From positions 62,001 to 126,000 of the forward strand of contig JAJYOK010000001.1 of the NCBI GenBank assembly GCA_021796215.1: a stretch of DNA of 64,000 nt, written 5' to 3'. Origin of the DNA: Bacteroidota bacterium (GTDB lineage Bacteria; Bacteroidota; Ignavibacteria; UBA10030; UBA8401). Each line of letters begins with the position of its first letter. The stretch's first letter is position 1. The position numbers and the translations under genes are program-made. This document shows, piece by piece, positions 19,501 through 28,054 of the stretch. Below the pieces are notes generated by a model. The model searched no databases and was not told the DNA's origin. It was given only the letters and a program-made list of their open reading frames with translations.

Positions 19501-20072
19501 CTGAACGGCTCGAATTTATTACGGCACAGCGGAACGATTTGATCGAATCGGAGAAAACGCTGCTTGCTACAATCGAAGAAATCAATACCACTGCCCAGCG
19601 AACTTTTCTTGAAACATTTGGAAAAATTCGCGACAACTTCATTGCGACGTTCAAGGGTTTGTTTGATGAAGGCGACGAGTGTGATCTTCGTTTGGAAGAC
19701 GACGTCGATCCGCTGGAAGCACGCATTGAAATTATTGCGAAGCCGCGCGGCAAACGCCCGACGTCCATTGATCTTCTTTCAGGCGGAGAGAAAACACTCA
19801 CTGCGATTGCATTGCTGTTTGCAATCTATCTCGTCAAGCCAAGTCCGTTTTGTATTCTTGATGAAGTTGATGCGCCGCTCGACGATTCAAACATTGATCG
19901 CTTCACGCGCATTATCCGGAAGTTCAGCGACAATACCCAGTTTATTGTTGTCACACACAATAAGCGGACGATGGAAGCTGCAAATGCGATGTACGGCGTC
20001 ACAATGGAAGAGGAAGGTATTTCGAAATTGGTTTCCGTTCGGTTCAACGAAAATAAAGTTGCAGAGAATTGA
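16521..20072 (+). CDS. smc: Chromosome segregation protein SMC
   Basis: This encodes 1183 residues, the standard SMC length. The N-terminal ATPase half has Walker A GPNGCGKT (31-38). Long coiled coils follow (about 165-490 and 670-1000), flanking a hinge at about 495-660 that opens GLSEGTKFLF. The C-terminal half has the ABC signature LLSGGEKT near residue 1084 and Walker B FCILDEVDAP near 1110. It compacts and segregates chromosomes with ScpA and ScpB, neither encoded here. Its stop overlaps the ATG of the next gene by one base, beginning a tightly packed seven-gene run to 25060. Confidence 0.97.
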   Translation: MYLSKLEVVGFKSFANKVQVNFDSGITAIVGPNGCGKTNVVDSIRWVLGEQKPSTLRSDKMEDVIFNGTKSRKPLGMADVSLTIENTKGILPSEYSEITITRRVYRSGESEYFLNKTLCRLKDIRDLFMDTGMGSDAYSVIELKMVEVILSDRTDERRRLFEEAAGVTKYKHRRKEALRRLDSVQQDLVRVNDIVKEVQKAVSSLERQAQKAEKYNNFTKELREQEIVLLEREYADLTGRMIPLKEQLSGARSEKERIDRDLSSEEKQLEDLREKLSALETQLTVSQTDLSRQQQQINQEQQHQISASERRKSLGDSIDRYEKEKLDLRQQQSELEQRSVEVRGAIDTTHVKVEEAEKNYSAKKEELDAFGVQLDAKRSEMKKLQDRILELMHRLSEQRQAGERAKARIENIRGRIEYSSEENAIYQNEIDTNTELVMTLTAEDKALRKQFAEAEVRVHDKESYKVSLEREVQELRNKEFETRGILDRRRSRMDFLKGLVESFDGLSEGTKFLFTNEEFKTNVQTTVADALTTDAEYRVAIEAALGEAAGFIVVSNVEEAYRGIEFLKRNQKGKATFICLDRIPVVSQNGSTMKGDGVIGAARSVVRSENQYAPLFDYLLDGVMLVHDVSIAARYFDKGSSLKFVTLEGEVVSSEGLLKGGSVRSDEGGMIGKKTQIAELEEEIASLEKELAHHRSEIDKRAVSLKALDIKGLIEDAKRVEQKMTAVEMRIAQIEFEKKRIAENVQRNTAENSRLAAEADAMQAELDTLLPEVEKLEEERSLAEQNAGAASSELETMEVMWSEYSRVANEAHVTVLNLENEENKFARELEYTLATIENIVTTLSQRDKDITEAKLEIERLTSELAQSDERISRLQDELRTIILQKKEVDAEYNAKRDAMHQLELKIKDERRLHDDSMGTTHELEMRVSELTMKCENLVARAKEEFDFDLQVKDFPSEEPFDFDAARAEVQRLKEKIESLGAVNFAAFDEFKTESERLEFITAQRNDLIESEKTLLATIEEINTTAQRTFLETFGKIRDNFIATFKGLFDEGDECDLRLEDDVDPLEARIEIIAKPRGKRPTSIDLLSGGEKTLTAIALLFAIYLVKPSPFCILDEVDAPLDDSNIDRFTRIIRKFSDNTQFIVVTHNKRTMEAANAMYGVTMEEEGISKLVSVRFNENKVAEN

Positions 20073-20800
20073 TGGCTCGTCCGGTTTCCTATATTGTCTT
20101 CACAGATTTTGACGGTACGATGATGCAGGTTGATGTCGGCGATGAAATGTTTCAACGATTCGGGCGCCGCGATGAATGCATTGAGCTTTTCAATCGTTAT
20201 CGCAATGGCGAAATTACTGCGCGCGAATGCTGGATCAGTGAATGCAGCACTGTGGAGTTTCTGAAACGTGAGACACTGGAAAGTTTTGCACGCGAAAAAC
20301 TGCTCTCCGGCGGCTTCCATGAATTTGTCCGTTATTGTAAAGGGCGTGATATCCCGATTCACATTTTGAGCGACGGCTTCGACGCGTACATTGATGTCGT
20401 TCTTGCGCGCGAAGGATTATCGCACATACCGCGGCATTCGAACGAGCTGCAATTTCTTCCTGACGGAAAAATTGCGCCGCTGTTTCCGCACACCGATGCT
20501 GAATGTTCCCGCTGTGCGAATTGCAAACGTAATCATGTTCTCTCGCTTTCAAGCGATGATCACGTTATTGTGTATATCGGTGACGGCTATTCTGACCAAT
20601 GCCCTGCGCGCTACGCTGATATAATATTTGCAAAAAAAGCGCTCTTATCATTTTGTGAAAAAGAGAATATCACCTATCATCGTTTCGAAACATTTCACGA
20701 TGTGCTGAAGAAATTTCAGGAGATTGTTGAATCTTCCGCAGGCGGACGCCCTCGGCGGACGGCAGTATTGGCACGCAAAGAAATTTTCATACAGGAATGA
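20072..20800 (+). CDS. HAD-superfamily phosphatase, MtnX/phosphoserine-phosphatase-like
   Basis: The start is the ATG at 20072, sharing its A with the smc stop codon; it encodes 242 residues. The HAD motif I is VFTDFDGTM (Asp12 and Asp14). Motif II is IHILSDGFD, and motif III/IV is YIGDGYSDQC. The layout matches the HAD-IB group containing MtnX (2-hydroxy-3-keto-5-methylthiopentenyl-1-phosphate phosphatase) and phosphoserine phosphatase. A CSRCANC cluster near residue 150 is notable and could bind metal. The C-terminal SAGGRPRRTA is encoded by a family B palindromic repeat. The substrate is unknown; no methionine-salvage genes are nearby. Confidence 0.8.
   Translation: MARPVSYIVFTDFDGTMMQVDVGDEMFQRFGRRDECIELFNRYRNGEITARECWISECSTVEFLKRETLESFAREKLLSGGFHEFVRYCKGRDIPIHILSDGFDAYIDVVLAREGLSHIPRHSNELQFLPDGKIAPLFPHTDAECSRCANCKRNHVLSLSSDDHVIVYIGDGYSDQCPARYADIIFAKKALLSFCEKENITYHRFETFHDVLKKFQEIVESSAGGRPRRTAVLARKEIFIQE
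20735..20763. repeat. Family B (GGCGGAC-type) palindromic repeat in the HAD phosphatase gene
   Basis: TCCGC-A-GGCGGAC (20735-20747) is followed by a second GGCGGAC (20754-20760). It is in frame and encodes SAGGRPRRT near the C-terminus. Confidence 0.6.
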
Positions 20801-20803
20801 GCG

Positions 20804-21406
20804 ATGGATCTTCGCCAGAAAATATTTGAAGTCCGCAGTTATACGCCGATCCCTTTTTTGCTGGCTATGATGCTGTATGCACATCCGACCATTGCGAGCC
20901 TTGTGATTGGTTTTTTGTTCGCTGTGAGTGGTGAAGCCGTCCGCTTGTGGGGCGTTTCGATAGCCGGCAGCGAGACGCGCACTACAGGACCGGTCGGTGC
21001 GACAAATTTAGTTACGGAAGGTCCCTTTGCATACGTCCGTAATCCGCTCTATGTCGGGAATATTTTGTTGTACGCCGGCTTTGGAATTATGTCGAATGCA
21101 TTGATGCCGTGGCTGCAGCTTGCAGCGGTGATATTTTTCATTGTTCAATATTCACTTATCGTTTCAAAGGAAGAAGAGCATCTGCGTTCTGCGTTCGGAG
21201 AAGAGTATCGCCGATACTGCGAACACGTTCCGCGTTTTTTCCCGCAGCTGACGAAGTATGCCGGCGAGCATTCGTTTCACCGTGAAGCAGATATTGCGCG
21301 TGGCATACAATCTGAACGGCGGACATTGCAGGCATTTACATTGGTCTTTGCTGTGCTGCTCGTTGAATTTTTTATTGAAAATTCCTTTGGGACTCTTCAT
21401 CCATGA
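20804..21406 (+). CDS. Integral membrane methyltransferase, isoprenylcysteine carboxyl/phospholipid methyltransferase family
   Basis: This encodes 200 residues with about four membrane helices. The family signature is TEGPFAYVRNPLYVGNIL (the 'GPY---RHP-Y-G' SAM-binding segment) followed by the KEEEHLRSAFGEEYRRYCEHVPRFFP block ('E---L---FG--Y--Y---VPR--P'), typical of ICMT/PEMT-type enzymes in bacterial membranes. The substrate cannot be read from sequence. Its position between a HAD phosphatase and lpxB suggests an envelope lipid. The C-terminal IENSFGTLHP is encoded by a family A repeat, and its stop overlaps lpxB by ATGA. Confidence 0.8.
   Translation: MDLRQKIFEVRSYTPIPFLLAMMLYAHPTIASLVIGFLFAVSGEAVRLWGVSIAGSETRTTGPVGATNLVTEGPFAYVRNPLYVGNILLYAGFGIMSNALMPWLQLAAVIFFIVQYSLIVSKEEEHLRSAFGEEYRRYCEHVPRFFPQLTKYAGEHSFHREADIARGIQSERRTLQAFTLVFAVLLVEFFIENSFGTLHP
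21375..21397 (+). repeat. Family A palindromic repeat at the 3' end of the methyltransferase gene
   Basis: TTGAAAATTCCTTTGGGACT matches the family core at 19 of 20 positions. It encodes ENSFGTL, read in a different frame from most other copies. Confidence 0.7.
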
Positions 21407-22542
21407 GCGCGCACGCAGTGCTTCAGCGAGTAATGATAATTGCAGGTGAAACCTCCGGCGATGTGCATGGAGCCGGAGTTGTGCGCGCTTTGAAACACCG
21501 TCAGCCGTCTATCGAAATTTTTGGCATCGGCGGTGACAAAATGCAGCGTGAAGGAATGACGCTGACGTATCATGTTCGCGAGCTGTCGTTCATGGGATTC
21601 TGGGAAGTGGTGAAGCATCTTCCCCTCATTCGTTCGGTTGAGCGGACAATGGAGCAATTATTGAAATTGAAAAAACCCGACGTGGTGTTATTGATTGATT
21701 ATCCCGGATTCAATTTGCGGTTTGCGCGTGTGATAAAGAGCTATGGTATCAAAATTGCCTACTACATTAGCCCGCAGATATGGGCGTGGAAAAAAGGACG
21801 CATCAAAAGAATGAAAGACGTTGTTGACAAAATGCTTGTTGTATTTCCTTTTGAAGCAGAACTTTACAAAAAAGAAAATATCCCTGTGGAATTTGTTGGA
21901 CATCCTCTTCTGGAAGAATTGAATGTCGGATTGTCGCGTGAGCAATTTTGTAAGCGTTATGGTATCGATCCGACGAAAAAAATTCTGGCGTTAATCCCGG
22001 GGAGCAGGGAGCAAGAAGTTGCAAATATTTTTTCCGTAATGGCGCGGGCAGCGAAGGAATTGAAAGACTTGTTTGCATTGGAAGTCGTTGTCGCGGTCGC
22101 GCCTCATCTTTCTCTCGGTGCCTATCGTGAGTATGCGCCGGAAGGATGTGAAATTCATTTTGTCGAAGGCGCAACACATGACGTGATGAAATTTTCCGAT
22201 GCGGCTGTTGTCACTTCGGGAACGGCAACGCTTGAAACCGCTTGCTTCGGCACACCAATGATTGTCGTGTATCGTACGTCATGGATCACGTATTTGATCG
22301 GCCGTGCGGTTGTGCGAATCAAGAATATAAGTCTGGCAAATATTGTCGCAGGTAAATCTATCGTGCCTGAATTGATTCAGCATCGGGCAACGGTGCAGCG
22401 CATTGTGTCGCTTGCGTCAAAGTTATTGAATGATGAAAATGTGCGCGCAGCGATGCACAACGAACTTCTTGCCGTAAAAGAAAAGCTTGGCTCTGCCGGA
22501 GCTTCTACGCGCGTCGCAGAAGCAATTTTTGCCATGAGTTGA
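21403..22542 (+). CDS. lpxB: Lipid-A-disaccharide synthase
   Basis: This encodes 379 residues, the normal length. It transfers the 2,3-diacylglucosamine unit of UDP-diacylGlcN to lipid X to form the lipid A disaccharide at the inner membrane. The GT19 family start IIAGETSGDVHGAGVV is clear, as are FMGFWEVVKHLP, YYISPQIWAWKKGRI, FVGHPLLEE and LIPGSREQEV. The ATGA overlap with the preceding gene indicates coupling. With lpxK two genes downstream, it shows the organism makes lipid A. Confidence 0.96.
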   Translation: MSAHAVLQRVMIIAGETSGDVHGAGVVRALKHRQPSIEIFGIGGDKMQREGMTLTYHVRELSFMGFWEVVKHLPLIRSVERTMEQLLKLKKPDVVLLIDYPGFNLRFARVIKSYGIKIAYYISPQIWAWKKGRIKRMKDVVDKMLVVFPFEAELYKKENIPVEFVGHPLLEELNVGLSREQFCKRYGIDPTKKILALIPGSREQEVANIFSVMARAAKELKDLFALEVVVAVAPHLSLGAYREYAPEGCEIHFVEGATHDVMKFSDAAVVTSGTATLETACFGTPMIVVYRTSWITYLIGRAVVRIKNISLANIVAGKSIVPELIQHRATVQRIVSLASKLLNDENVRAAMHNELLAVKEKLGSAGASTRVAEAIFAMS

Positions 22543-22549
22543 AAAGATC

Positions 22550-23239
22550 ATGGTAAGGAACAAAGCACTTTCACGGATCTTGAGTTTTGTTCTATGGATG
22601 TTGTCGTCTCTGCTTTGCAAAACAGTTCGCATTCGTTTTGTGAACAAAGCGTTCTTTTCCTCCGAAGGCGGGTCCGCCTCTGGCGGAGAAAAGACAAACA
22701 ATGGAAATTATGTCGTTGCGTTCTGGCATGGCTCGATGCTTATGGGCTGGTATATTCATCGTCCTAAACGCAAACGACGTGTCTCGGCGCTGGTCAGTCA
22801 AAGCCCCGACGGCGAAATCTTATCGTCTCTGCTCAATCGTTGGAACTATACAATGATTCGCGGTTCGGGCCACATCGGAGGAAAAGAAGCGGTGCAGTTG
22901 ATGATTGACGCTGTTGTTGATGGTTCGTCGTTGTGTATTACGCCGGACGGTTCGACTGGTCCGCGCCACATTATGAAAATGGGTGCTGTTCGTGTTGCGC
23001 AGCAAGCAGGTGTTCCGTTAATCTTGTCTGGCATTGCCGTGAAAAGAAAAAAAATATTGAAAAGCTGGGATCAATTTGAAATTCCGTTCCCATGGACAGA
23101 GGCATGCGTTTGTTACAGCGACCCGTTGACGATTGACGCATACCTTGAAGGTGCAGCGCTGGACAGGGTTCTTGAAAAATGTCAGTCGCAAATGTCCGCA
23201 CTGCAACAACAGGCAGAAGAACTATTGGAACAGCAGTGA
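22550..23239 (+). CDS. DUF374 lysophospholipid acyltransferase family protein
   Basis: This encodes 229 residues. An N-terminal hydrophobic segment is followed by the acyltransferase-like AFWHGSMLMGW (catalytic His), GGKEAVQLMIDA and ITPDGSTGPRHIMKMGAV, which matches the 'TPDGPRGPR' block of DUF374. These proteins are usually found with lpxK or Kdo transferase genes, and an acyl transfer to lipid A or a lipid precursor is likely. Between the first helix and the HG motif lies the Gly/Ser-rich insertion EGGSASGGE encoded by a family B repeat. It overlaps lpxK by one base. Confidence 0.85.
   Translation: MVRNKALSRILSFVLWMLSSLLCKTVRIRFVNKAFFSSEGGSASGGEKTNNGNYVVAFWHGSMLMGWYIHRPKRKRRVSALVSQSPDGEILSSLLNRWNYTMIRGSGHIGGKEAVQLMIDAVVDGSSLCITPDGSTGPRHIMKMGAVRVAQQAGVPLILSGIAVKRKKILKSWDQFEIPFPWTEACVCYSDPLTIDAYLEGAALDRVLEKCQSQMSALQQQAEELLEQQ
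22661..22687. repeat. Family B palindromic repeat in the DUF374 gene
   Basis: TCCGCC (22673-22678) pairs with GGCGGA (22682-22687), preceded by a degenerate TCCGAAGGCGG (22661-22671). The frame is kept; it encodes SEGGSASGGE. Confidence 0.7.
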
Positions 23240-24294
23240 TGAAGCCGATTCCCGCTCTTCTTCCGTTCTCATGGCTGTATGGAATTGGCATCGGCGCCCG
23301 GAATTTGCTTTTCGATGTCGGTGTATTAAAAAGCAGCCGCGTGAATGCGCGCGTGATTTCAGTCGGTAATGTTACAGCAGGCGGAACAGGGAAAACGCCG
23401 ATCGTTGAAATGCTCGCTCAACAGCTTTTGGAAATGCAACTGCATGTGGCAGTGTTGAGCCGCGGATATAAACGAACTTCTCATGGCTTGGTAGAAGTGA
23501 GCGACGGTTCGAAAATCAAAGCATCGGTGGAAGAATCTGGTGACGAGCCGTTTCAGATTGCGCAGAAACTTTCCCGCCGCGGCGGGGTTTCAACCGGCGC
23601 CGCTGTTGTTGTGGATGAACAGCGGGTGCGGGGCGCGCGCTACGCGGTTGAAAAATTCGGCGCTGAAGTTATTCTTCTTGATGATGGGTTTCAGCACAGG
23701 CGATTGCACCGCGATTGTGATATTGTAGTTATTGATGCATCGCAATCGCCGTTTAAGACGCCATTGCTGCCCGCGGGCAGCCGCCGCGAACGGTTGAGTT
23801 CATTGAAACGTGCAAACGCTGTCGTGATAACAAGAGCAGCCTCGGAAACAATCGTAGATGATGTACGAACAAAAATCAGGAAATTCAGCAAGGCAGAGAT
23901 ATTCAGCTGTTTGTTTCAAACGAATATGATCCGTGATGCAAAAAATAAAACGGTGATTGAAAATGAACTCGCAAAGCAAAAACGTGCACTTGCTTTTTGC
24001 GGAATTGGCAATCCTAAAGGTTTTCGGAAATCGCTTGAAAGAAGTGGAATAGATATTGTTGCGGTTCGTGAATTTCCTGATCATCACAGATATTCGAAGA
24101 ATGATATCGCGATGCTGCAAGAAGAGATGAAACAACGCGGAGCTGAAGTTTTGCTGACAACGGAAAAAGACGCCGTGCGGTTTTCAAGCAGCAACGCCAA
24201 TCTTGACGCACCGCTTTGGTATCTTGAAATGAAAGCGACGATCAATGAAGAAGAACAATGGAAATCATTCATCACTTCAGCGATAAAAAATTAA
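23239..24294 (+). CDS. lpxK: Tetraacyldisaccharide 4'-kinase
   Basis: The ATG at 23239 overlaps the preceding stop and gives 351 residues, the usual LpxK length; the frame itself is open from 23179. It phosphorylates the 4' position of the lipid A disaccharide at the inner membrane. The Walker A is SVGNVTAGGTGKTP, followed by LSRGYKR, GDEPFQIAQ and the LLDDGFQHRRLHRDCDIVV block, all typical. The MKPIPALLPFSWLYGIGI N-terminus is the membrane-associated helix. Confidence 0.95.
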   Translation: MKPIPALLPFSWLYGIGIGARNLLFDVGVLKSSRVNARVISVGNVTAGGTGKTPIVEMLAQQLLEMQLHVAVLSRGYKRTSHGLVEVSDGSKIKASVEESGDEPFQIAQKLSRRGGVSTGAAVVVDEQRVRGARYAVEKFGAEVILLDDGFQHRRLHRDCDIVVIDASQSPFKTPLLPAGSRRERLSSLKRANAVVITRAASETIVDDVRTKIRKFSKAEIFSCLFQTNMIRDAKNKTVIENELAKQKRALAFCGIGNPKGFRKSLERSGIDIVAVREFPDHHRYSKNDIAMLQEEMKQRGAEVLLTTEKDAVRFSSSNANLDAPLWYLEMKATINEEEQWKSFITSAIKN

Positions 24295-24295
24295 A

Positions 24296-25060
24296 ATGAA
24301 AATTGCCGTTACACGAAGCACGAAATCCGACCAGTCCGCCGAAGCGAGAGCGAAGGCGGACGAGAAATTTGCAAAATATCTCGACTGGCTTCATAATGCC
24401 GATTCTTCTGTTGAATATGCTGTGCTCTCGCATGAACGCGGAAATCTTGGCGAGATAGAACAATGCGACGGATTGCTTTTGACCGGAGGCGGCGATGTGC
24501 ATCCGAAATTTTACGGAAAAAACGACATTCATCATCGCGCTGAAGACGTTGATGAACGTCGGGACGCATTTGAATTTTCCGCCGCTCGCCGCGCATTCGA
24601 CGGCCAGCTGCCGGTGTTAGGTGTTTGCCGCGGACTTCAAGTTGTAAATGTTTTTCTTGGAGGCTCGCTTCATCTTGATTTAGCGGCGGAAGGCTTCGAG
24701 TCTCATGCTTCTAAAAAAGAAAACGAATTGCGCCATGAAATTATACTTGAGCGAACTTCATTGCTGACTGAAATCACGGGTGCAATGAACGGTGAAGTTA
24801 ATTCGTACCATCATCAGGCGGCAAGCATCCCGGCCTCAGTCCTGAAAGTTTCTGCTCGTTCGTCCGATGGCGTGATCGAAGCGATGGAGTGGGATGAACG
24901 GCGTCAGCGTTCATTTCTGTTGCTTGTTCAATGGCATCCGGAGCGCACGCGTGATAAAGAAAATGTATTTTCAAAAACTATTGCACGAAAATTTCTGGAA
25001 GAAGTGCGCCAGGCAGCGAAACAGTCTCAAAGGGATTTTCTACAGACACAACCAACGTAA
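24296..25060 (+). CDS. Gamma-glutamyl-gamma-aminobutyrate hydrolase family (peptidase C26)
   Basis: This encodes 254 residues. The class I glutamine amidotransferase fold has the nucleophile elbow LGVCRGLQVVN (Cys near residue 111), LLTGGGDVHP, the family motif VNSYHHQA and the catalytic His-Glu pair in VQWHPER. PuuD-type enzymes hydrolyse gamma-glutamyl bonds; the actual substrate is not evident. Two palindromic repeats disturb it: a family B element encoding SAEARAKADE at residues about 14-23, and a family A element encoding QSQRDFLQ at the extreme C-terminus. It starts 1 base after lpxK and ends the smc-to-C26 run. Confidence 0.85.
   Translation: MKIAVTRSTKSDQSAEARAKADEKFAKYLDWLHNADSSVEYAVLSHERGNLGEIEQCDGLLLTGGGDVHPKFYGKNDIHHRAEDVDERRDAFEFSAARRAFDGQLPVLGVCRGLQVVNVFLGGSLHLDLAAEGFESHASKKENELRHEIILERTSLLTEITGAMNGEVNSYHHQAASIPASVLKVSARSSDGVIEAMEWDERRQRSFLLLVQWHPERTRDKENVFSKTIARKFLEEVRQAAKQSQRDFLQTQPT
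24334..24361. repeat. Family B palindromic repeat in the C26 gene
   Basis: GTCCGCC (24334-24340) and GGCGGAC (24355-24361) are perfect 7-base arms around a 14-base centre. It is in frame and encodes SAEARAKAD. Confidence 0.75.
25022..25045 (-). repeat. Family A palindromic repeat at the 3' end of the C26 gene
   Basis: CAGTCTCAAAGGGATTTTCT matches the reverse family core and encodes QSQRDFLQ, the same QSQRDF peptide as in the AraC-type regulator at 60353. Confidence 0.75.
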
Positions 25061-25099
25061 ACATTTATTCATTATTTATTGAAAAGGAAAATTACAGTT

Positions 25100-27871
25100 A
25101 TGCCTAAGTATGTATATTTCTTCGGCAGTGGAAAAGCCGAAGGTAAAGCAGAGATGAAAAATCTTCTCGGCGGCAAAGGAGCAAACCTTGCGGAGATGAC
25201 GAACATCGGATTACCGGTGCCCGCCGGTTTTACTATTTCAACAGAAGTCTGCACGTATTACTATGCAAACAAGAAAACCTATCCGAAGTCACTGAAGAAT
25301 GAAGTTACGGCGGCGATTAAAAAAGTTGAACGGGCAATGGGAGCGAAATTCGGCGACGTAAAAAATCCGTTGCTTGTTTCCGTACGTTCGGGAGCGCGTG
25401 CTTCAATGCCGGGAATGATGGACACAATTCTCAATCTCGGTATCAATGACGAAGTCGCCGAGGGATTGGTGAAGAAAACCGGTAATCAGCGTTTCGTGTA
25501 TGATTCCTACCGGCGCTTCGTTCAGATGTACGGCGATGTCGTGCTCGGCTTAAAGCCGGTGCACAAAGACGAAATAGATCCGTTTGAAGTGATCATCGAA
25601 GCAAAGAAACATGAAAAAGGCGTGAAGCTTGATACCGAGCTTACTGCCGATGATTTGAAAGACCTTGTCGGAAAATTCAAGCGGGCGATCAAAGAAAAAA
25701 CCGGCCATGATTTTCCGCAAGAGCCGATTGAACAGGTGTGGGGCGCGATTGGTGCAGTATTCGGTTCGTGGAACAACGATCGTGCGATTGCGTACCGGAA
25801 AATGTACGATATTCCCGAATCGTGGGGAACCGCTGTCAGTGTGCAGTCAATGGTATTCGGCAATATGGGGGAAGATTCCGGAACGGGCGTTGCTTTTACG
25901 CGTGACGCGGCGACTGGAGAAAATATTTTTTATGGCGAGTATTTGATGAATGCTCAGGGTGAAGATGTAGTGGCGGGAACACGCACGCCTCTCCCGATTG
26001 CCGAGTTGGCTCAGGACAATCCAAAAATTTATGGACAGCTCGAAAAAATACGGAAGACATTGGAAAAACATTATCGCGATATGAACGATATCGAGTTCAC
26101 CATTCAACAAGGCAAGCTCTACATGCTGCAATGCCGGGTCGGAAAACGTACTGCATTTGCCGCAATCAAGATTGCCGTTGATATGGTAGGTGAAAAACTT
26201 ATTTCTGAAAAAGAAGCGCTTAGCCGGATTGAGCCGGAGCAATTGAACCAACTGCTTCGCCCCGTCTTCGATCTGAAAGAAAAAGAAATGGCGGTCAAAA
26301 ACAATCGCTTGCTTGCAAAAGGACTGAACGCCGGTCCCGGTGCAGCGGCGGGCCGCATTGTGTTCAATGCACCCGATGCAGAAGAATGGCGCAACCGCGG
26401 TGAAAAAGTTATTCTCACGCGTATCGAAACGTCGCCGGAGGATATCAAGGGAATGGATGCGGCTGAAGGAATTCTCACCGCACGCGGCGGAATGACATCG
26501 CATGCCGCACTCGTTGCCCGCCAAATGGGCAAGGTGTGCGTCGCGGGTTGTTCGTCGCTTGAAATTGATTATGTGTCGCACACGATGAACGTCAACGGGC
26601 GAACCTTGAAAGAAGGAGACTGGATTTCACTCGACGGAACCACCGGCGAAGTGATTGAAGGGAAACTTCCGACGAAACCCTCGGAAGTTTTGCAAGTGCT
26701 GATTGACAAGACGCTTGATGCACAACGTGCGCCGGTATACCAGCAGTTTGCGAAAGTGATGGCATGGGCGGACAAATACCGCCGACTGAAGATTCGCACG
26801 AATGCAGATCAGCCGGATCAAGCGTTGAATGCTGTTGCGTTCGGTGCGGAAGGAATCGGACTGTGCCGGACCGAGCACATGTTTTTCGGCGAAGGGAAAA
26901 TCGGCCCAATGCGTGAAATGATTCTTGCGGAAACTGTTGCTGACCGGAAAAAGGCGCTGGCAAAATTGCTTCCGCTTCAACGCATCGATTTTGAAGGAAT
27001 TTTTGAAGCGATGGACGGCCGCCCTGTCACAATTCGTACCATTGATCCGCCGCTCCACGAATTTCTTCCGCATGAAGAAACGGCGCAGCGCGAACTTGCA
27101 GCACAAATGGGTATCTCATTTGAAAAAGTTCACCAGCGGGTTGAAGATTTGCATGAGTTTAATCCGATGTTAGGATTCCGCGGCTGCCGTCTCGGTATTA
27201 TTTATCCTGAGATTACCGAAATGCAGTCGCGCGCTATTTTCGAAGCAGCGGCAAATATTCAACTCAAAGGAACCAAAGTGGAACCTGAGGTGATGATTCC
27301 TCTCGTCGGAAACGTGAAGGAACTCGAACATCAGGAAAAAATTGTCCGCCGCGTGGCGAAAGAAGTCATGACGGAAAAAGGCGTGAAGTTCAAATATCTT
27401 GTCGGAACAATGATCGAAGTTCCGCGCGGTGCAGTGACCGCAGATGAGATTGCAAGCGTGGCAGAATTCTTCAGCTTCGGCACGAATGATCTCACGCAGA
27501 CAACGCTTGGTGTCAGCCGTGATGATGCGGCGCGCTTCCTCATTCCGTACGTTTCGATGGAAATTTATTCGAAAGATCCGTTCGAAGCATTGGATCGCAC
27601 CGGTGTCGGCACGTTAATGAAGATTGCGATTGAAAAAGGACGTTCTGTCCGGAGCGATTTGAAAGTAGGGATTTGCGGCGAACACGGCGGTGAGCCATCG
27701 AGCGTCGAATTCTGTCATCAAATTAATCAGAACTATGTCAGCTGCTCGCCGTTCCGCGTGCCGATAGCGCGCCTTGCTGCTGCACGAGCGGCATTGAAAG
27801 ACGCGCCGGCGGCAAAGAGCAAAAAAGCTGCTTCAAAGAATTCTTCAAAAAAGAAATTGAAGAAAAAATAA
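25100..27871 (+). CDS. ppdK: Pyruvate, phosphate dikinase
   Basis: I choose the ATG at 25100 ([22 protein letters not shown] upstream), giving 923 residues; an in-frame start at 25079 would add seven. It interconverts pyruvate + ATP + Pi with PEP + AMP + PPi. The nucleotide-binding domain has [12 protein letters not shown] and [16 protein letters not shown]; the phosphohistidine domain has [16 protein letters not shown]; the PEP/pyruvate barrel ends with ICGEHGGEP (catalytic Cys). The last about 25 residues are an unusual Lys/Ala/Ser tail ([18 protein letters not shown]) beyond the normal end of the enzyme. With pckA it gives two PEP-forming routes. Confidence 0.96.
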   Translation: MPKYVYFFGSGKAEGKAEMKNLLGGKGANLAEMTNIGLPVPAGFTISTEVCTYYYANKKTYPKSLKNEVTAAIKKVERAMGAKFGDVKNPLLVSVRSGARASMPGMMDTILNLGINDEVAEGLVKKTGNQRFVYDSYRRFVQMYGDVVLGLKPVHKDEIDPFEVIIEAKKHEKGVKLDTELTADDLKDLVGKFKRAIKEKTGHDFPQEPIEQVWGAIGAVFGSWNNDRAIAYRKMYDIPESWGTAVSVQSMVFGNMGEDSGTGVAFTRDAATGENIFYGEYLMNAQGEDVVAGTRTPLPIAELAQDNPKIYGQLEKIRKTLEKHYRDMNDIEFTIQQGKLYMLQCRVGKRTAFAAIKIAVDMVGEKLISEKEALSRIEPEQLNQLLRPVFDLKEKEMAVKNNRLLAKGLNAGPGAAAGRIVFNAPDAEEWRNRGEKVILTRIETSPEDIKGMDAAEGILTARGGMTSHAALVARQMGKVCVAGCSSLEIDYVSHTMNVNGRTLKEGDWISLDGTTGEVIEGKLPTKPSEVLQVLIDKTLDAQRAPVYQQFAKVMAWADKYRRLKIRTNADQPDQALNAVAFGAEGIGLCRTEHMFFGEGKIGPMREMILAETVADRKKALAKLLPLQRIDFEGIFEAMDGRPVTIRTIDPPLHEFLPHEETAQRELAAQMGISFEKVHQRVEDLHEFNPMLGFRGCRLGIIYPEITEMQSRAIFEAAANIQLKGTKVEPEVMIPLVGNVKELEHQEKIVRRVAKEVMTEKGVKFKYLVGTMIEVPRGAVTADEIASVAEFFSFGTNDLTQTTLGVSRDDAARFLIPYVSMEIYSKDPFEALDRTGVGTLMKIAIEKGRSVRSDLKVGICGEHGGEPSSVEFCHQINQNYVSCSPFRVPIARLAAARAALKDAPAAKSKKAASKNSSKKKLKKK

Positions 27872-27882
27872 TTTTGTAAGCT

Positions 27883-27950
27883 GTAATCAGTATTCAGTAT
27901 GACAGTAGTCAGTAGATTTGAACCCTTACTGAATACTGTCTGCTGATTAC
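27883..27950. repeat. Intergenic inverted repeat
   Basis: GTAATCAG (27883-27890) faces CTGATTAC (27943-27950), and CAGTATTCAGT (27888-27898) faces ACTGAATACTG (27928-27938) exactly. Direct CAGTA units lie between. It could act as a terminator for ppdK, although no T-tract follows. Bases 27951-28054 hold nothing else recognisable. Confidence 0.55.
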
Positions 27951-28054
27951 TGGAAACTGCTCATTAATTCACCGCTCCTGTGTCAAAGTTGTGGCATTGC
28001 CATGGGAGTGCATGTTAAACAATTGGGTTACTTGCCCAGAAGGAATATGAACCA

